Positions 29,534-37,547 of a DNA stretch of 52,335 nucleotides are shown here, piece after piece (the first letter of the stretch is position 1; each line of letters begins with the position of its first letter). Position numbers and translations under genes: made by a program. The DNA comes from Bacteroidales bacterium. GTDB lineage: Bacteria; Bacteroidota; Bacteroidia; Bacteroidales; FEN-979. Under the pieces are notes generated by a model, which did not search any database, was not told the DNA's origin, and saw nothing but the letters and a program-made list of their open reading frames with translations. The DNA is taken from NCBI GenBank assembly GCA_023229525.1, contig JALNZC010000012.1, positions 37,855 through 90,189 of the forward strand. The letters run 5' to 3'.

Positions 29534-31501
29534 TTAACCAAAGTGAAGCGTCTTGTCATTACGGGTCAATAAAACCGGAATATCCTTGTCAATATACAGC
29601 GGTACTGTTTCAACGGTTACATTGCTGGTATCCAATCCAAGCGCATGAACATCGGAAATGCCAAAACGTTTGATAAATGTATAAAGGTCCATGATCAATT
29701 GTTCCCTTGCCGGGAAATCAAAGTCGTAATTCTGGATCCGGTCGATCACCACAAAACGAAAATCAGCCGGAATATGATATTTCTTTAATGAGTCGTACCT
29801 GCTCACCGGATCGATTTCCTTATTATTGCTCAGTTCTTCCAGAACCTGCTTGAAAAAGAGGTTAACCCTTGGCTGAACTTTAAAACCGATCTTGAAATCC
29901 ACTTTGATCAACACCTCCGGAATGAGATGGGTAACTTTATACTCCAGGACATGGGGTTCATCCAGAATATCCACATGTAACATCCAATAAACATCGGCTC
30001 GTTTCGGGAATTTGTTCAAAAGGGAATATATAATTTTCGATTCAATATCCGAACTCTTATTGGCTTTGGTAAGGAATACCAGATTGGTAGCAAATTTGGG
30101 AATGGATTCATCGCGACTGAGTCCCTTGATAATTTCAACATAATGATCAATTTTCAGGAACTCGATAAAACTGTTTTTAATCTTGCGCCCGTTGAACCAA
30201 ACGTACATGATCGTAAAAAAGACCAAGCCAAGAAGGATTGTAAACCAGCCTCCAGCCTTAAATTTGTTCAGGTTGGCAATCAAAAAGGCTCCTTCAATGG
30301 TAATATAAATTCCCAAAAGGAGTACCAGGAGATAAATGGGTATCCTTTTGTAATATAGAAAAATTCCAAGGAGTATGGTCGTCATCAGCATGGTGATATT
30401 GATGGTGAGACCATATGCAGCTTCCATATTGGCGGAGTGTTGGAACAAAAGGACAACCGCCAGACACAGGAAACAGAGCATCCAGTTTACACTTGAGATG
30501 TACATCTGCCCCTTGATATTGGTGGGATAATTGATTTTAATTTTAGGCCAAAAATTCAACGAGATGGCTTCGCTGATGAGCGTAAATGACCCGGTAATCA
30601 CAGACTGGCTGGCAATGATTGCCGCCGTTGTAGCGATCACGATTCCCGGTATCAGAAACCAGGATGGCATGATGGCGTAAAACGGGTTGGTAAGTTCATT
30701 GATGGATTCGGAATTCGTTAAGATCCATGCACCCTGGCCAAAGTAATTGAGGATCAGGCAGAATTTCACATATCCCCAAGTACTCCGGATATTTTTTATC
30801 CCGCAGTGACCGAGATCATTGTACAATGCGTCGGCTCCAGTGGTACAGAGAAAAACCGCTCCCAGCAATAAAAAACCCTGGGGAAATTTTGTCAGAAAGA
30901 TAAATGCATACCGGGGGTCAAGGGCTTTAAAGATGGATGGAAAGTGAATTACCTGTGCTATTCCAAGCACCCCAAGCATTGTAAACCAGACAAACATGAT
31001 GGGACCAAAAGATTTCCCGATCGTTTTTGTGCCGAATTTCTGAATGAGAAAAAGGGCGGTAACAATAACGATAGCAATCGGAATAACCGGTAGCCGGGCA
31101 TTGACTATACTTAATCCTTCAATCGCTGAAACTATGGTAATTGCGGGTGTTATAATACTGTCGGACAACAGCATACATCCCCCGATAATAGCAACAATAT
31201 AAGCCAACCGTGCCCGTTTCCGGATCAGGGCAAATAAGGCTAAAATGCCTCCTTCTCCTTTGTTATCCACCCGAAGGGTAAAAATGATATATTTTACCGT
31301 GGTTTGTAATGTCAATGTCCAGACAACACAGGAAAGTCCACCGAGAATAAAGAGTTCGGAGATTGAACCGGCACCTGAAATAATGGCCCGCATCACATAC
31401 AACGGAGAAGTGCCGATATCGCCGTAAATAATGCCCAATGTAATCAGCATGCCGGCAGCTGAGATATTGGAAATTTGTCCTTTACGATCTACCCGGCTCA
31501 T
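29534..31501 (-). CDS. kup: KUP-family potassium uptake transporter (copy 2)
   Basis: A 655-residue paralogue of copy 1 with the same architecture: SAAGMLITLGIIYGDIGTSPLYVMRAI, VDNKGEGGILALFALIRKRA, ~12 membrane segments and a cytoplasmic C-terminal domain. Differences are concentrated in loops and helix faces, consistent with an old tandem duplication. It begins 3 bp after the DedA-family gene, so it appears to belong to an operon starting with the CPA2 antiporter (33417), in contrast to copy 1. Two Kup genes in tandem would allow distinct regulation or affinity (inference). Confidence 0.95.
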   Translation of the reverse strand: MSRVDRKGQISNISAAGMLITLGIIYGDIGTSPLYVMRAIISGAGSISELFILGGLSCVVWTLTLQTTVKYIIFTLRVDNKGEGGILALFALIRKRARLAYIVAIIGGCMLLSDSIITPAITIVSAIEGLSIVNARLPVIPIAIVIVTALFLIQKFGTKTIGKSFGPIMFVWFTMLGVLGIAQVIHFPSIFKALDPRYAFIFLTKFPQGFLLLGAVFLCTTGADALYNDLGHCGIKNIRSTWGYVKFCLILNYFGQGAWILTNSESINELTNPFYAIMPSWFLIPGIVIATTAAIIASQSVITGSFTLISEAISLNFWPKIKINYPTNIKGQMYISSVNWMLCFLCLAVVLLFQHSANMEAAYGLTINITMLMTTILLGIFLYYKRIPIYLLVLLLGIYITIEGAFLIANLNKFKAGGWFTILLGLVFFTIMYVWFNGRKIKNSFIEFLKIDHYVEIIKGLSRDESIPKFATNLVFLTKANKSSDIESKIIYSLLNKFPKRADVYWMLHVDILDEPHVLEYKVTHLIPEVLIKVDFKIGFKVQPRVNLFFKQVLEELSNNKEIDPVSRYDSLKKYHIPADFRFVVIDRIQNYDFDFPAREQLIMDLYTFIKRFGISDVHALGLDTSNVTVETVPLYIDKDIPVLLTRNDKTLHFG

Positions 31502-31504
31502 CCC

Positions 31505-32164
31505 TTACTTGTTTGTTTTCCGTTTTTCAAGATAATTTTTAATAAATGCGATGATCATCGGCATAAGGGAAACTAAAATGATGGTTATAATGACCAGTGA
31601 AAAGTTCTTTTTGATGAATGGGATACTCCCGAAAAAATAACCGGAAAGACAGAATAAACCAACCCAGAGTAAACTTCCGGTGATACTGAATGAGATGAAA
31701 CGGAAATATCGCATCGTACCGACACCTGCAACGAACGGGGCAAAAGTCCGGATAATCGGCATGAAGCGGGCAATAATGATTGTTTTTCCTCCATGTTTTT
31801 CATAGAACGCATGGGTTTTATCAAGATATTCTCGTTTTATCAACCGGTAATTCTTCTCATAAACGGTCTGTCCAAGCAACCGGCCGATGAAATAATTTGT
31901 ATTGTCACCTCCGAAAGCAGCGCAAAGCAACAACAAGATCAAAGGAATCAGGCTCAGTGGTTCGTTTGGCATGGCAGCCACCGCACCAGCAGCAAATAAA
32001 AGGGAATCACCAGGCAGGAAAGGGGTGATGACAAATCCGGTTTCCATGAAAATAATGATAAAGAGGATCAGATAGGTCCACGTCCTGTAATCCCTTACCC
32101 ATTGTTGAATATGAATATCAATGTGGAGTATTATATCAATAAACTCCTTTAGAAAGTCAAGCAT
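31505..32164 (-). CDS. DedA-family membrane protein
   Basis: A 219-residue inner-membrane protein of the DedA/VTT superfamily. Signature features: FIIIFMETGFVITPFLPGDSLLFAAGAVAA near the start, GDNTNYFIGRLLGQ, and HGGKTIIIARFMPIIRTFAPFVAGVGTMRYFRF with the conserved Arg residues and Pro. DedA proteins are linked to undecaprenyl-phosphate or lipid flipping and proton-motive-force homeostasis. It lies between the CPA2 antiporter and kup copy 2 with gaps of 26 and 3 bp, so an operon is likely. The start MLDFLKEF agrees with family length. Confidence 0.9.
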   Translation of the reverse strand: MLDFLKEFIDIILHIDIHIQQWVRDYRTWTYLILFIIIFMETGFVITPFLPGDSLLFAAGAVAAMPNEPLSLIPLILLLLCAAFGGDNTNYFIGRLLGQTVYEKNYRLIKREYLDKTHAFYEKHGGKTIIIARFMPIIRTFAPFVAGVGTMRYFRFISFSITGSLLWVGLFCLSGYFFGSIPFIKKNFSLVIITIILVSLMPMIIAFIKNYLEKRKTNK

Positions 32165-32190
32165 AAAAAATATAAGTTTAGATTACGAAG

Positions 32191-33417
32191 TTAAGAAAGA
32201 TCAATTTGGGAAAACGCTTTTTTTAAGAATATCGGGGTGAGAATCGTTGTCATTATGGCCATTATGACCAAAATGGAGAATATCGGGATGTCAATAAATC
32301 CTTTCTGAAGGGCGATATTGGCGATCACCAGTTCCATGATCCCACGGGCATTCAGACCCAATCCGATAGCCATCGATTTCGGATGGTTGAAACCTGCCAG
32401 ACGTCCTCCGGAATATCCACCGAAAATTTTACTGATAAAAGAAGCGACCAGCACGACAATAAGTAAAACGATATTATTCAATGATTGGATTTCAAAAGAA
32501 AGACCAATCGTTGCAAAGAAGATCGGAGCTAAAAAACCCATGGTTATACCTGAAATGGACTTGTGTACAAGTTCAAAGTCACGGTTGGCAAACATGCTTC
32601 GGGGTATAAGGATAGCACCAAAGAACGCACCTATTATAAAATGAAGTCCAAGAAGTTCAGCAATACTGGAAAAAATCAGGACGAAAAGAATTACCATTGC
32701 AAACAAGGATTCCTTTCCGCGGAGGTAATGAAAAAATGTGTTCATTCTCGGATTGACGACATTGACTTTCCTTTTGGCCAGCTTGAATAATTTATAGGCG
32801 ATGATCAGGATGGCAATGAATATGGTCACTTTCAATATGGCAACTCCGACGGAAACCGTGAAGTCCTGCAGATTCTTTGTAACGTCGTTAAGATCAAGGA
32901 TTATCCCAAGAATAAGTAATGCAATGATGTCATTAAAAATGGCTGCAGAAATGATCCGCTGACCAACATCGGTCTGAAGTTTCCCGAGATCCATTAAAAT
33001 CCGGATGCTGACCGGCAGGGCTGTAATAGCCATACAAAGTCCGAGAAAAGTGGTGAAAGTATTGGAAAAATGAAAAATCAGTCCGATCAGGATACCACAT
33101 GCCATGGGAATGATGAATCCGAGAAGCGCAATCCAGATGTTTTTTCCACGGATAGAGTTCCTGATTTCCTCTACTTCGATTTCCATCCCGGCCAGAACAA
33201 TCAACATGAAAACGCCAAGTTCCGCGATCACTTTAATTTCACCAGGACCGGGAATAATATTGAACAAGGATGGCCCGAGGATGACACCGGCAATTACCTC
33301 TCCGATCATTGAGGGCTGTCTGAACCTTTCTGCCAGTTCTCCCAGCAATTTTGCAGAAAGCAACAAAATAAGCAAATTGACAATAAAAGGAAATTGAGAA
33401 TGGATCAGGTGGAACAT
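32191..33417 (-). CDS. CPA2-family cation:proton antiporter
   Basis: A 408-residue transporter with about twelve membrane helices. Motifs: LGELAERFRQPSMIGEVIAGVILGPSLFNIIPG (typical CPA2/KefB-like start), VFMLIVLAGMEIE, AAIFNDIIALLILGI with the paired polar residues of helix 5, and GLGLNARGIMELVIANIALQKG near the end. Such proteins exchange Na+ or K+ for protons. The C-terminal TrkA-N domain of KefB/C is absent. The start is set at ATG 33417, not 33447, because the TAATTTTG -7 box at 33445-33452 overlaps the longer frame. It heads the operon CPA2-DedA-kup2. Confidence 0.9.
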   Translation of the reverse strand: MFHLIHSQFPFIVNLLILLLSAKLLGELAERFRQPSMIGEVIAGVILGPSLFNIIPGPGEIKVIAELGVFMLIVLAGMEIEVEEIRNSIRGKNIWIALLGFIIPMACGILIGLIFHFSNTFTTFLGLCMAITALPVSIRILMDLGKLQTDVGQRIISAAIFNDIIALLILGIILDLNDVTKNLQDFTVSVGVAILKVTIFIAILIIAYKLFKLAKRKVNVVNPRMNTFFHYLRGKESLFAMVILFVLIFSSIAELLGLHFIIGAFFGAILIPRSMFANRDFELVHKSISGITMGFLAPIFFATIGLSFEIQSLNNIVLLIVVLVASFISKIFGGYSGGRLAGFNHPKSMAIGLGLNARGIMELVIANIALQKGFIDIPIFSILVIMAIMTTILTPIFLKKAFSQIDLS

Positions 33418-33444
33418 GTGTAGCCGTGCGCCAGTTTTCTGATG

Positions 33445-33452
33445 CAAAATTA
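33445..33452 (-). promoter_or_regulatory. promoter -7 element of the CPA2-DedA-kup operon; decides the start codon
   Basis: TAATTTTG on the minus strand. Transcription would start near 33439, inside the longer reading frame that begins at 33447, so the ATG at 33417 is the working start. Confidence 0.5.
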
Positions 33453-33490
33453 AATGTTTTAGCCTATTCTATGTAAAAAAGCGAAAAAGT

Positions 33491-33498
33491 TACCTTTG
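33491..33498 (+). promoter_or_regulatory. pnuC promoter -7 element, leaderless message predicted
   Basis: TACCTTTGCA, with the pnuC ATG at 33504 only 5 bp downstream of the box. Transcription is expected to start at or next to the A of the start codon. Confidence 0.6.
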
Positions 33499-33503
33499 CA
33501 GAC

Positions 33504-34100
33504 ATGGATTTAACTGCCCTTATAGATATCGGCCCTTTTAAAACAAGCTTTATTGAACTGATCGCTGTGGCCTTTGGCTTGTTTTGCGTATGGTTTATGA
33601 AAAAGGAAAGTGTGCTGGTATTTCCGTTCGGGATTGTTAATGTGCTCATTTATGTATACATATTCTTTACAGCCAGACTTTATGCCAATGCGGCTATCAA
33701 CGGTTTTTTCTTTATCGGGAGCGTTTATGGTTGGTATAGTTGGACCCGTAAAGACACCAATGATAAAACAATCCGTATTACCCAATGTTCAAAATTGGAA
33801 ATTTTGCTGAACTCCCTGGCGATTATCGTCTTCTTTCTTATTATCCGGATTGTATTGATCCGGTATACGACAAGCCAGATCCCAACCTGGGATGCAATTA
33901 CCACTTCCGTTTATATGGTAGCACAATGGCTACTCTCAAGGAAAAAAATCGAAAACTGGATTTTGTGGATTTCTGCAGATTTTATCATGATTGTAATTTG
34001 TGCGGTAGAAGGCCTTTATTTCAGTAGTTTTCAGTACTTCGTGTTCACTATCATTGCCGTCCTTGGATTTCTTGAATGGCGGATAAAACTGATCAAATGA
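33504..34100 (+). CDS. pnuC: nicotinamide riboside transporter PnuC
   Basis: A 198-residue membrane protein with about seven helices. The PnuC signatures are present: ELIAVAFGLFCVWFMKKESVLVFPFGIVNVLIYVYIF, ARLYANAAINGFFFIGSVYGWYSWTR (the family's YGWYxW) and WILWISADFIMIVICAVEGLYFSSFQYFVF. PnuC facilitates nicotinamide riboside entry, which is trapped by phosphorylation. The next gene, overlapping by ATGA, encodes the expected kinase-type ATPase, so the pair is an NAD-salvage operon. The message is predicted leaderless. Confidence 0.92.
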   Translation: MDLTALIDIGPFKTSFIELIAVAFGLFCVWFMKKESVLVFPFGIVNVLIYVYIFFTARLYANAAINGFFFIGSVYGWYSWTRKDTNDKTIRITQCSKLEILLNSLAIIVFFLIIRIVLIRYTTSQIPTWDAITTSVYMVAQWLLSRKKIENWILWISADFIMIVICAVEGLYFSSFQYFVFTIIAVLGFLEWRIKLIK

Positions 34101-34612
34101 TCTGGAGAATTGCCATTACAGGACCTGAATCTACCGGAAAATCAATGCTTTCAGAACAGCTTGCGGCTCATTACAATACCGTTTGGGTCCCTGAATTTGC
34201 ACGAGCCTACCTGGCCGATCTGAACAGGTCTTATAAAGAAGAAGACATTGTTTATATTGCACAGCAACAATTACTGAATGAGGAACGCCATTCAACTGTT
34301 GCAAACCGTTTTCTTTTTTGCGATACCGAATTTATCGTGACTAAGATCTGGAGTGATGTGAAATACGGACATTGCGATCCTTGGATTTTACGAACCATTG
34401 AAAACCACCGGTACGACCTTTTTTTATTGTGTGATATCGACCTGCCATGGGAATATGATCCGCAGCGCGAACATCCCGATAAGCGTAAGTTCCTTTTTGA
34501 TCTTTACCTCCATGAACTGATTGTACGAAATTTCCCCTTTTTCGTCGTCCGGGGATTAGGTCCTGAACGATTAAATCAGGCAGTGAAAAAAATTGATAAC
34601 TTTCCATTTTAA
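34097..34612 (+). CDS. NadR-like ATPase / probable nicotinamide riboside kinase
   Basis: A 171-residue P-loop protein: WRIAITGPESTGKSMLSEQLA holds the Walker A (residues 9-16), followed by VPEFARAYL and a central FLFCDTEFIVTKIWS, all typical of the ribosylnicotinamide-kinase domain of NadR (AAA_28 family). No nucleotidyltransferase or HTH domain is fused, unlike enterobacterial NadR. The start at 34097 overlaps the pnuC stop as ATGA; a longer frame from 34076 is possible but less likely. It would phosphorylate nicotinamide riboside imported by PnuC to NMN in the cytosol. Confidence 0.85.
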   Translation: MIWRIAITGPESTGKSMLSEQLAAHYNTVWVPEFARAYLADLNRSYKEEDIVYIAQQQLLNEERHSTVANRFLFCDTEFIVTKIWSDVKYGHCDPWILRTIENHRYDLFLLCDIDLPWEYDPQREHPDKRKFLFDLYLHELIVRNFPFFVVRGLGPERLNQAVKKIDNFPF

Positions 34613-34641
34613 ATTACAAAACGAATAGGGATATTTGACAC

Positions 34642-35820
34642 GTGAATCATAAACTCCGGGTTCTTTTTTTACCAAAGTGGTATCCGCATCGGTACGATCC
34701 TATGCCCGGTTTGTTTATTCAACGGCAGGCCGAAGCGCTTACCCCATTCTGTGATGTGGCGGTCATCTACGTTCATCCTGATCCCGATTGTCCGAACAGT
34801 TATGAAGTAGATTTCAGCGAAGAAAATCAGGTCCGTGTACTCAGGGTCTATTTCAGAACGGTAAATATGCGTTATCCTTTTTTTGGTAGGATACTGAACC
34901 TTTTCCGATTTTACCGTGCCAACATGAAGGCCATCAGGAGCATCCGCCAATTCTCACCCGAAATTGTGCATGCTCATGTACTTACCAGAATGGGATTTAT
35001 CGGTTGGAGGATAAGCTGGAAAAATAAAATCCCACTTGTCATTTCCGAACACTGGTCACGCTATTTCCCTGAAAATAATGCCTATCAGAAGGGACTGCAC
35101 CATTGGATCACAAAATTTTTAGTCAAAAAATCATCCGCATTGATCCTGGTATCAGCCACGCTGAAATTCGCTATGGAGGAACTGGGAATTCATCATCCCA
35201 AGACGTTCGTAATTCCAAACGTAGTGGATCTGGATAACTTTTCTTCCCGTGCGGATATCTTACATGAAAAGCGGAAAAGCATAATACATGTTTCATGCTT
35301 CGAAGAAAAGTCGAAAAATATCGCTCAATTTTTAAGGACATTACATTCCTTAAGTTTGACACGGCAGGATTTCATCTGCATTCTTGTTGGGGAGGGTCCT
35401 GATCATACCAAGTTGCAGGAATATGCGGATGAACTTGGGATCAAGGATACCTTTGTTAACTTTACCGGCTTGAAAACCGGACCCGAACTGGCTGAATTGA
35501 TGCACAATGCTGATTTTTTGGTTTTATCAAGTCGTTATGAAACCTTTGCAACAGTCGTGGTTGAAGCTTTGGCCTATGGTATTCCGGTAGTGGCGACCCG
35601 TGTCGGAATAGTTCCGGAAGTCATCAATGAGTCCAATGGGAGGATTGTTCCACCGGGCGATGAACAGGCAATGACTTTGGCCATCGACAGGATGCTGGAT
35701 GAATGCAGGGAGTACGACAGGGAAAGGATCAAAGCAAGTGTTGAGCAAAAATTCACTAAAGAAGTGATTGGAAAACAAATTGTTGACATTTATAAGGGCA
35801 TTCTTTCCCATAATCATTAA
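34642..35820 (+). CDS. glycosyltransferase family 4
   Basis: A 392-residue GT-B enzyme. The N-terminal domain has LRVLFLPKWYPHRYDPMPGLFIQRQAEAL (glycine-poor GT4 opening with the acceptor loop) and EIVHAHVLTRMGF. The C-terminal domain binds the nucleotide sugar: IPNVVDLDNF, ILVGEGPDHTKLQEYADELGI and the E-x7-E motif in SSRYETFATVVVEALAYGIPVVATRVG. Donor and acceptor are unknown. It begins 29 bp after the NadR-like gene and is followed within ~10-55 bp by the formyltransferase-propeller fusion and a flippase, which together resemble a surface-glycan assembly cassette. Confidence 0.9.
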   Translation: MNHKLRVLFLPKWYPHRYDPMPGLFIQRQAEALTPFCDVAVIYVHPDPDCPNSYEVDFSEENQVRVLRVYFRTVNMRYPFFGRILNLFRFYRANMKAIRSIRQFSPEIVHAHVLTRMGFIGWRISWKNKIPLVISEHWSRYFPENNAYQKGLHHWITKFLVKKSSALILVSATLKFAMEELGIHHPKTFVIPNVVDLDNFSSRADILHEKRKSIIHVSCFEEKSKNIAQFLRTLHSLSLTRQDFICILVGEGPDHTKLQEYADELGIKDTFVNFTGLKTGPELAELMHNADFLVLSSRYETFATVVVEALAYGIPVVATRVGIVPEVINESNGRIVPPGDEQAMTLAIDRMLDECREYDRERIKASVEQKFTKEVIGKQIVDIYKGILSHNH

Positions 35821-35873
35821 AAAGTATTGTGAACCCGATTTCCCTTACCGGTAAAGAAGCCAGATCCACCTCA

Positions 35874-37547
35874 ATGCGATTCGGTATTTTATGCAGTTCA
35901 ACCCATTTTCAAAAATGGCAGGCTGATGCGATTCACGAATTGGTTGCTCATGGTCATATTGCGGTACTTTTGATTTTGGATGGGAGAGACCAACCGAAGA
36001 AAAAAAAGGAATCTTTTTTGTACCGTTACACTGCACCCAATTTACTTTTCAGAATTCTTCAGAATAGGTTTTTCCAGCCGGATGCCAAACGGCTTGTCAA
36101 TTTATTCTCATTTCTTGAAGGAATTGATATGCTCACCTGCTTTCCAGAAACGAAGAAAGGGGCTGAATATTTTCAAGAAGCCGAAACGGAGGCAATACAA
36201 TTATATGATTTGGATTTCATCCTGAGGTTTGGATTCAATATCCTGCGGGGAACAATCCTCAACATAACCCGTTACGGAATATGGTCATTCCACCATGATG
36301 ATGAGATGAATTACCGTGGCGGCCCACCTGGTTTCTGGGAAATTTTCCGGAGTGATCCTGTGAATGGAGCAATTCTTCAACGAATTACTGAAAAACTTGA
36401 TGCCGGGATCATCTTATGCAAGGGATACCTGAAAACCATGCTCCATTCCTACCAGGGCAATGTAGAACAGTTATTGACCGTTACATCCGCGTGGCCGGCA
36501 TTAATGGCCGATGAAATCCTGAGATATCCTGACAGGGTTTATTCACTCAGTGAAACCAAAGCTCCGGTATATAAGGTGCCCGGGAATTTCCAGATGGTAA
36601 GATTCCTTCTCAAGTTGCTGGTCAATAGAATCAGGTTCCATTACAAGGATCTTCTGGCGGCGGAAATATGGAATGTTGGCTTGATTCATAAACCCATTCA
36701 CGAAATCGTTTTCGGACTGGGAAAATTACGGAATTCAGACATTACATGGTTTCACCAGTTCGATAGAGCGAAATATCTAGCCGACCCATTTGGTTTTTTT
36801 GAAGATCACAAACTTCACATTTTTGTTGAAGATTACAGTTATTCTAATCAACAGGCCAATATTTCTGAGATTATTTATGATATCCATAAAGACAGCTTCT
36901 CCGTTCCCATTATCCTTATTGAAGGGGAAAAACATCTTTCGTACCCTTTTATCGTGAAACATAAGGAAATAGTATATTGTATTCCCGAATCACATAGGTC
37001 GAAGAATATTGAGCTATATTATCGTAACAAATCAGAGGAAGCCTTTACCAAAGATAGGATACTGGTCTCAAATGTTGACGCCATTGATCCAACTTTGTTT
37101 TCTTTCGAAGATCATTGGTGGCTCTTCTTTACACTCAGGAAACATTCCAATACACATTTATACATATATTTTTCTGATTCCTTGAAGGGCGAATATGTGC
37201 CACATGCAAGAAATCCGGTAAAAATCGATGTCCGCTCTTCCCGGCCGGGAGGTACACCATTTATTCATGATGGCAACCTTTACCGTCCTGCCCAGGATTG
37301 TTCTATCACCTATGGCGGGAGGGTTGTCATTAATAAAGTGAATCGTCTGACACCATCTGAATTTGAGGAGGAACCAATTACCATGGTCAACCCTTTGGGA
37401 AACAGTCCATTTCCGAATGGATTGCATACCATCTCCCAGGTTGGTACTTATACCCTGATCGACGGGAAACGGTACCGTCTTAACCGGTTCTTTTTTAAGA
37501 ATCAACTCCGGGCAAAATTGCGAAAAAGAGATTCCGGCGATGTTTAA
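35874..37547 (+). CDS. formyltransferase-like domain fused to a five-bladed propeller (GINT1 N-terminal-like)
   Basis: A 557-residue fusion. The N-terminal ~250 residues resemble 10-formyl-THF-dependent formyltransferases: MRFGILCSSTHFQKWQADAI, LDFILRFGFNILRG and WSFHHDDEMNYRGGPPGFWE (137-156, the H-x-S/D...YRGxxP active-site loop), then ILQRITEKLDAGIILC. The C-terminal ~270 residues show repeated propeller blades with DPF/Dx motifs: YLADPFGFFEDHKLHIFVEDYS, SYPFIVKHKEIVYCIPES, IDPTLFSFEDHWWLFFT and GGTPFIHDGNLYRPAQDCS, like the GH43-type domain found N-terminal in plant GINT1. It may formylate an amino sugar. A GTG at 35829 gives 15 more residues; the ATG fits the family start better. It overlaps the flippase gene by 8 bp. 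Confidence 0.75.
   Translation: MRFGILCSSTHFQKWQADAIHELVAHGHIAVLLILDGRDQPKKKKESFLYRYTAPNLLFRILQNRFFQPDAKRLVNLFSFLEGIDMLTCFPETKKGAEYFQEAETEAIQLYDLDFILRFGFNILRGTILNITRYGIWSFHHDDEMNYRGGPPGFWEIFRSDPVNGAILQRITEKLDAGIILCKGYLKTMLHSYQGNVEQLLTVTSAWPALMADEILRYPDRVYSLSETKAPVYKVPGNFQMVRFLLKLLVNRIRFHYKDLLAAEIWNVGLIHKPIHEIVFGLGKLRNSDITWFHQFDRAKYLADPFGFFEDHKLHIFVEDYSYSNQQANISEIIYDIHKDSFSVPIILIEGEKHLSYPFIVKHKEIVYCIPESHRSKNIELYYRNKSEEAFTKDRILVSNVDAIDPTLFSFEDHWWLFFTLRKHSNTHLYIYFSDSLKGEYVPHARNPVKIDVRSSRPGGTPFIHDGNLYRPAQDCSITYGGRVVINKVNRLTPSEFEEEPITMVNPLGNSPFPNGLHTISQVGTYTLIDGKRYRLNRFFFKNQLRAKLRKRDSGDV

Noticed and set aside
33417..33447. Longer start for the CPA2 antiporter at 33447
   Set aside because: The promoter -7 box at 33445-33452 overlaps it, so the message would begin downstream.
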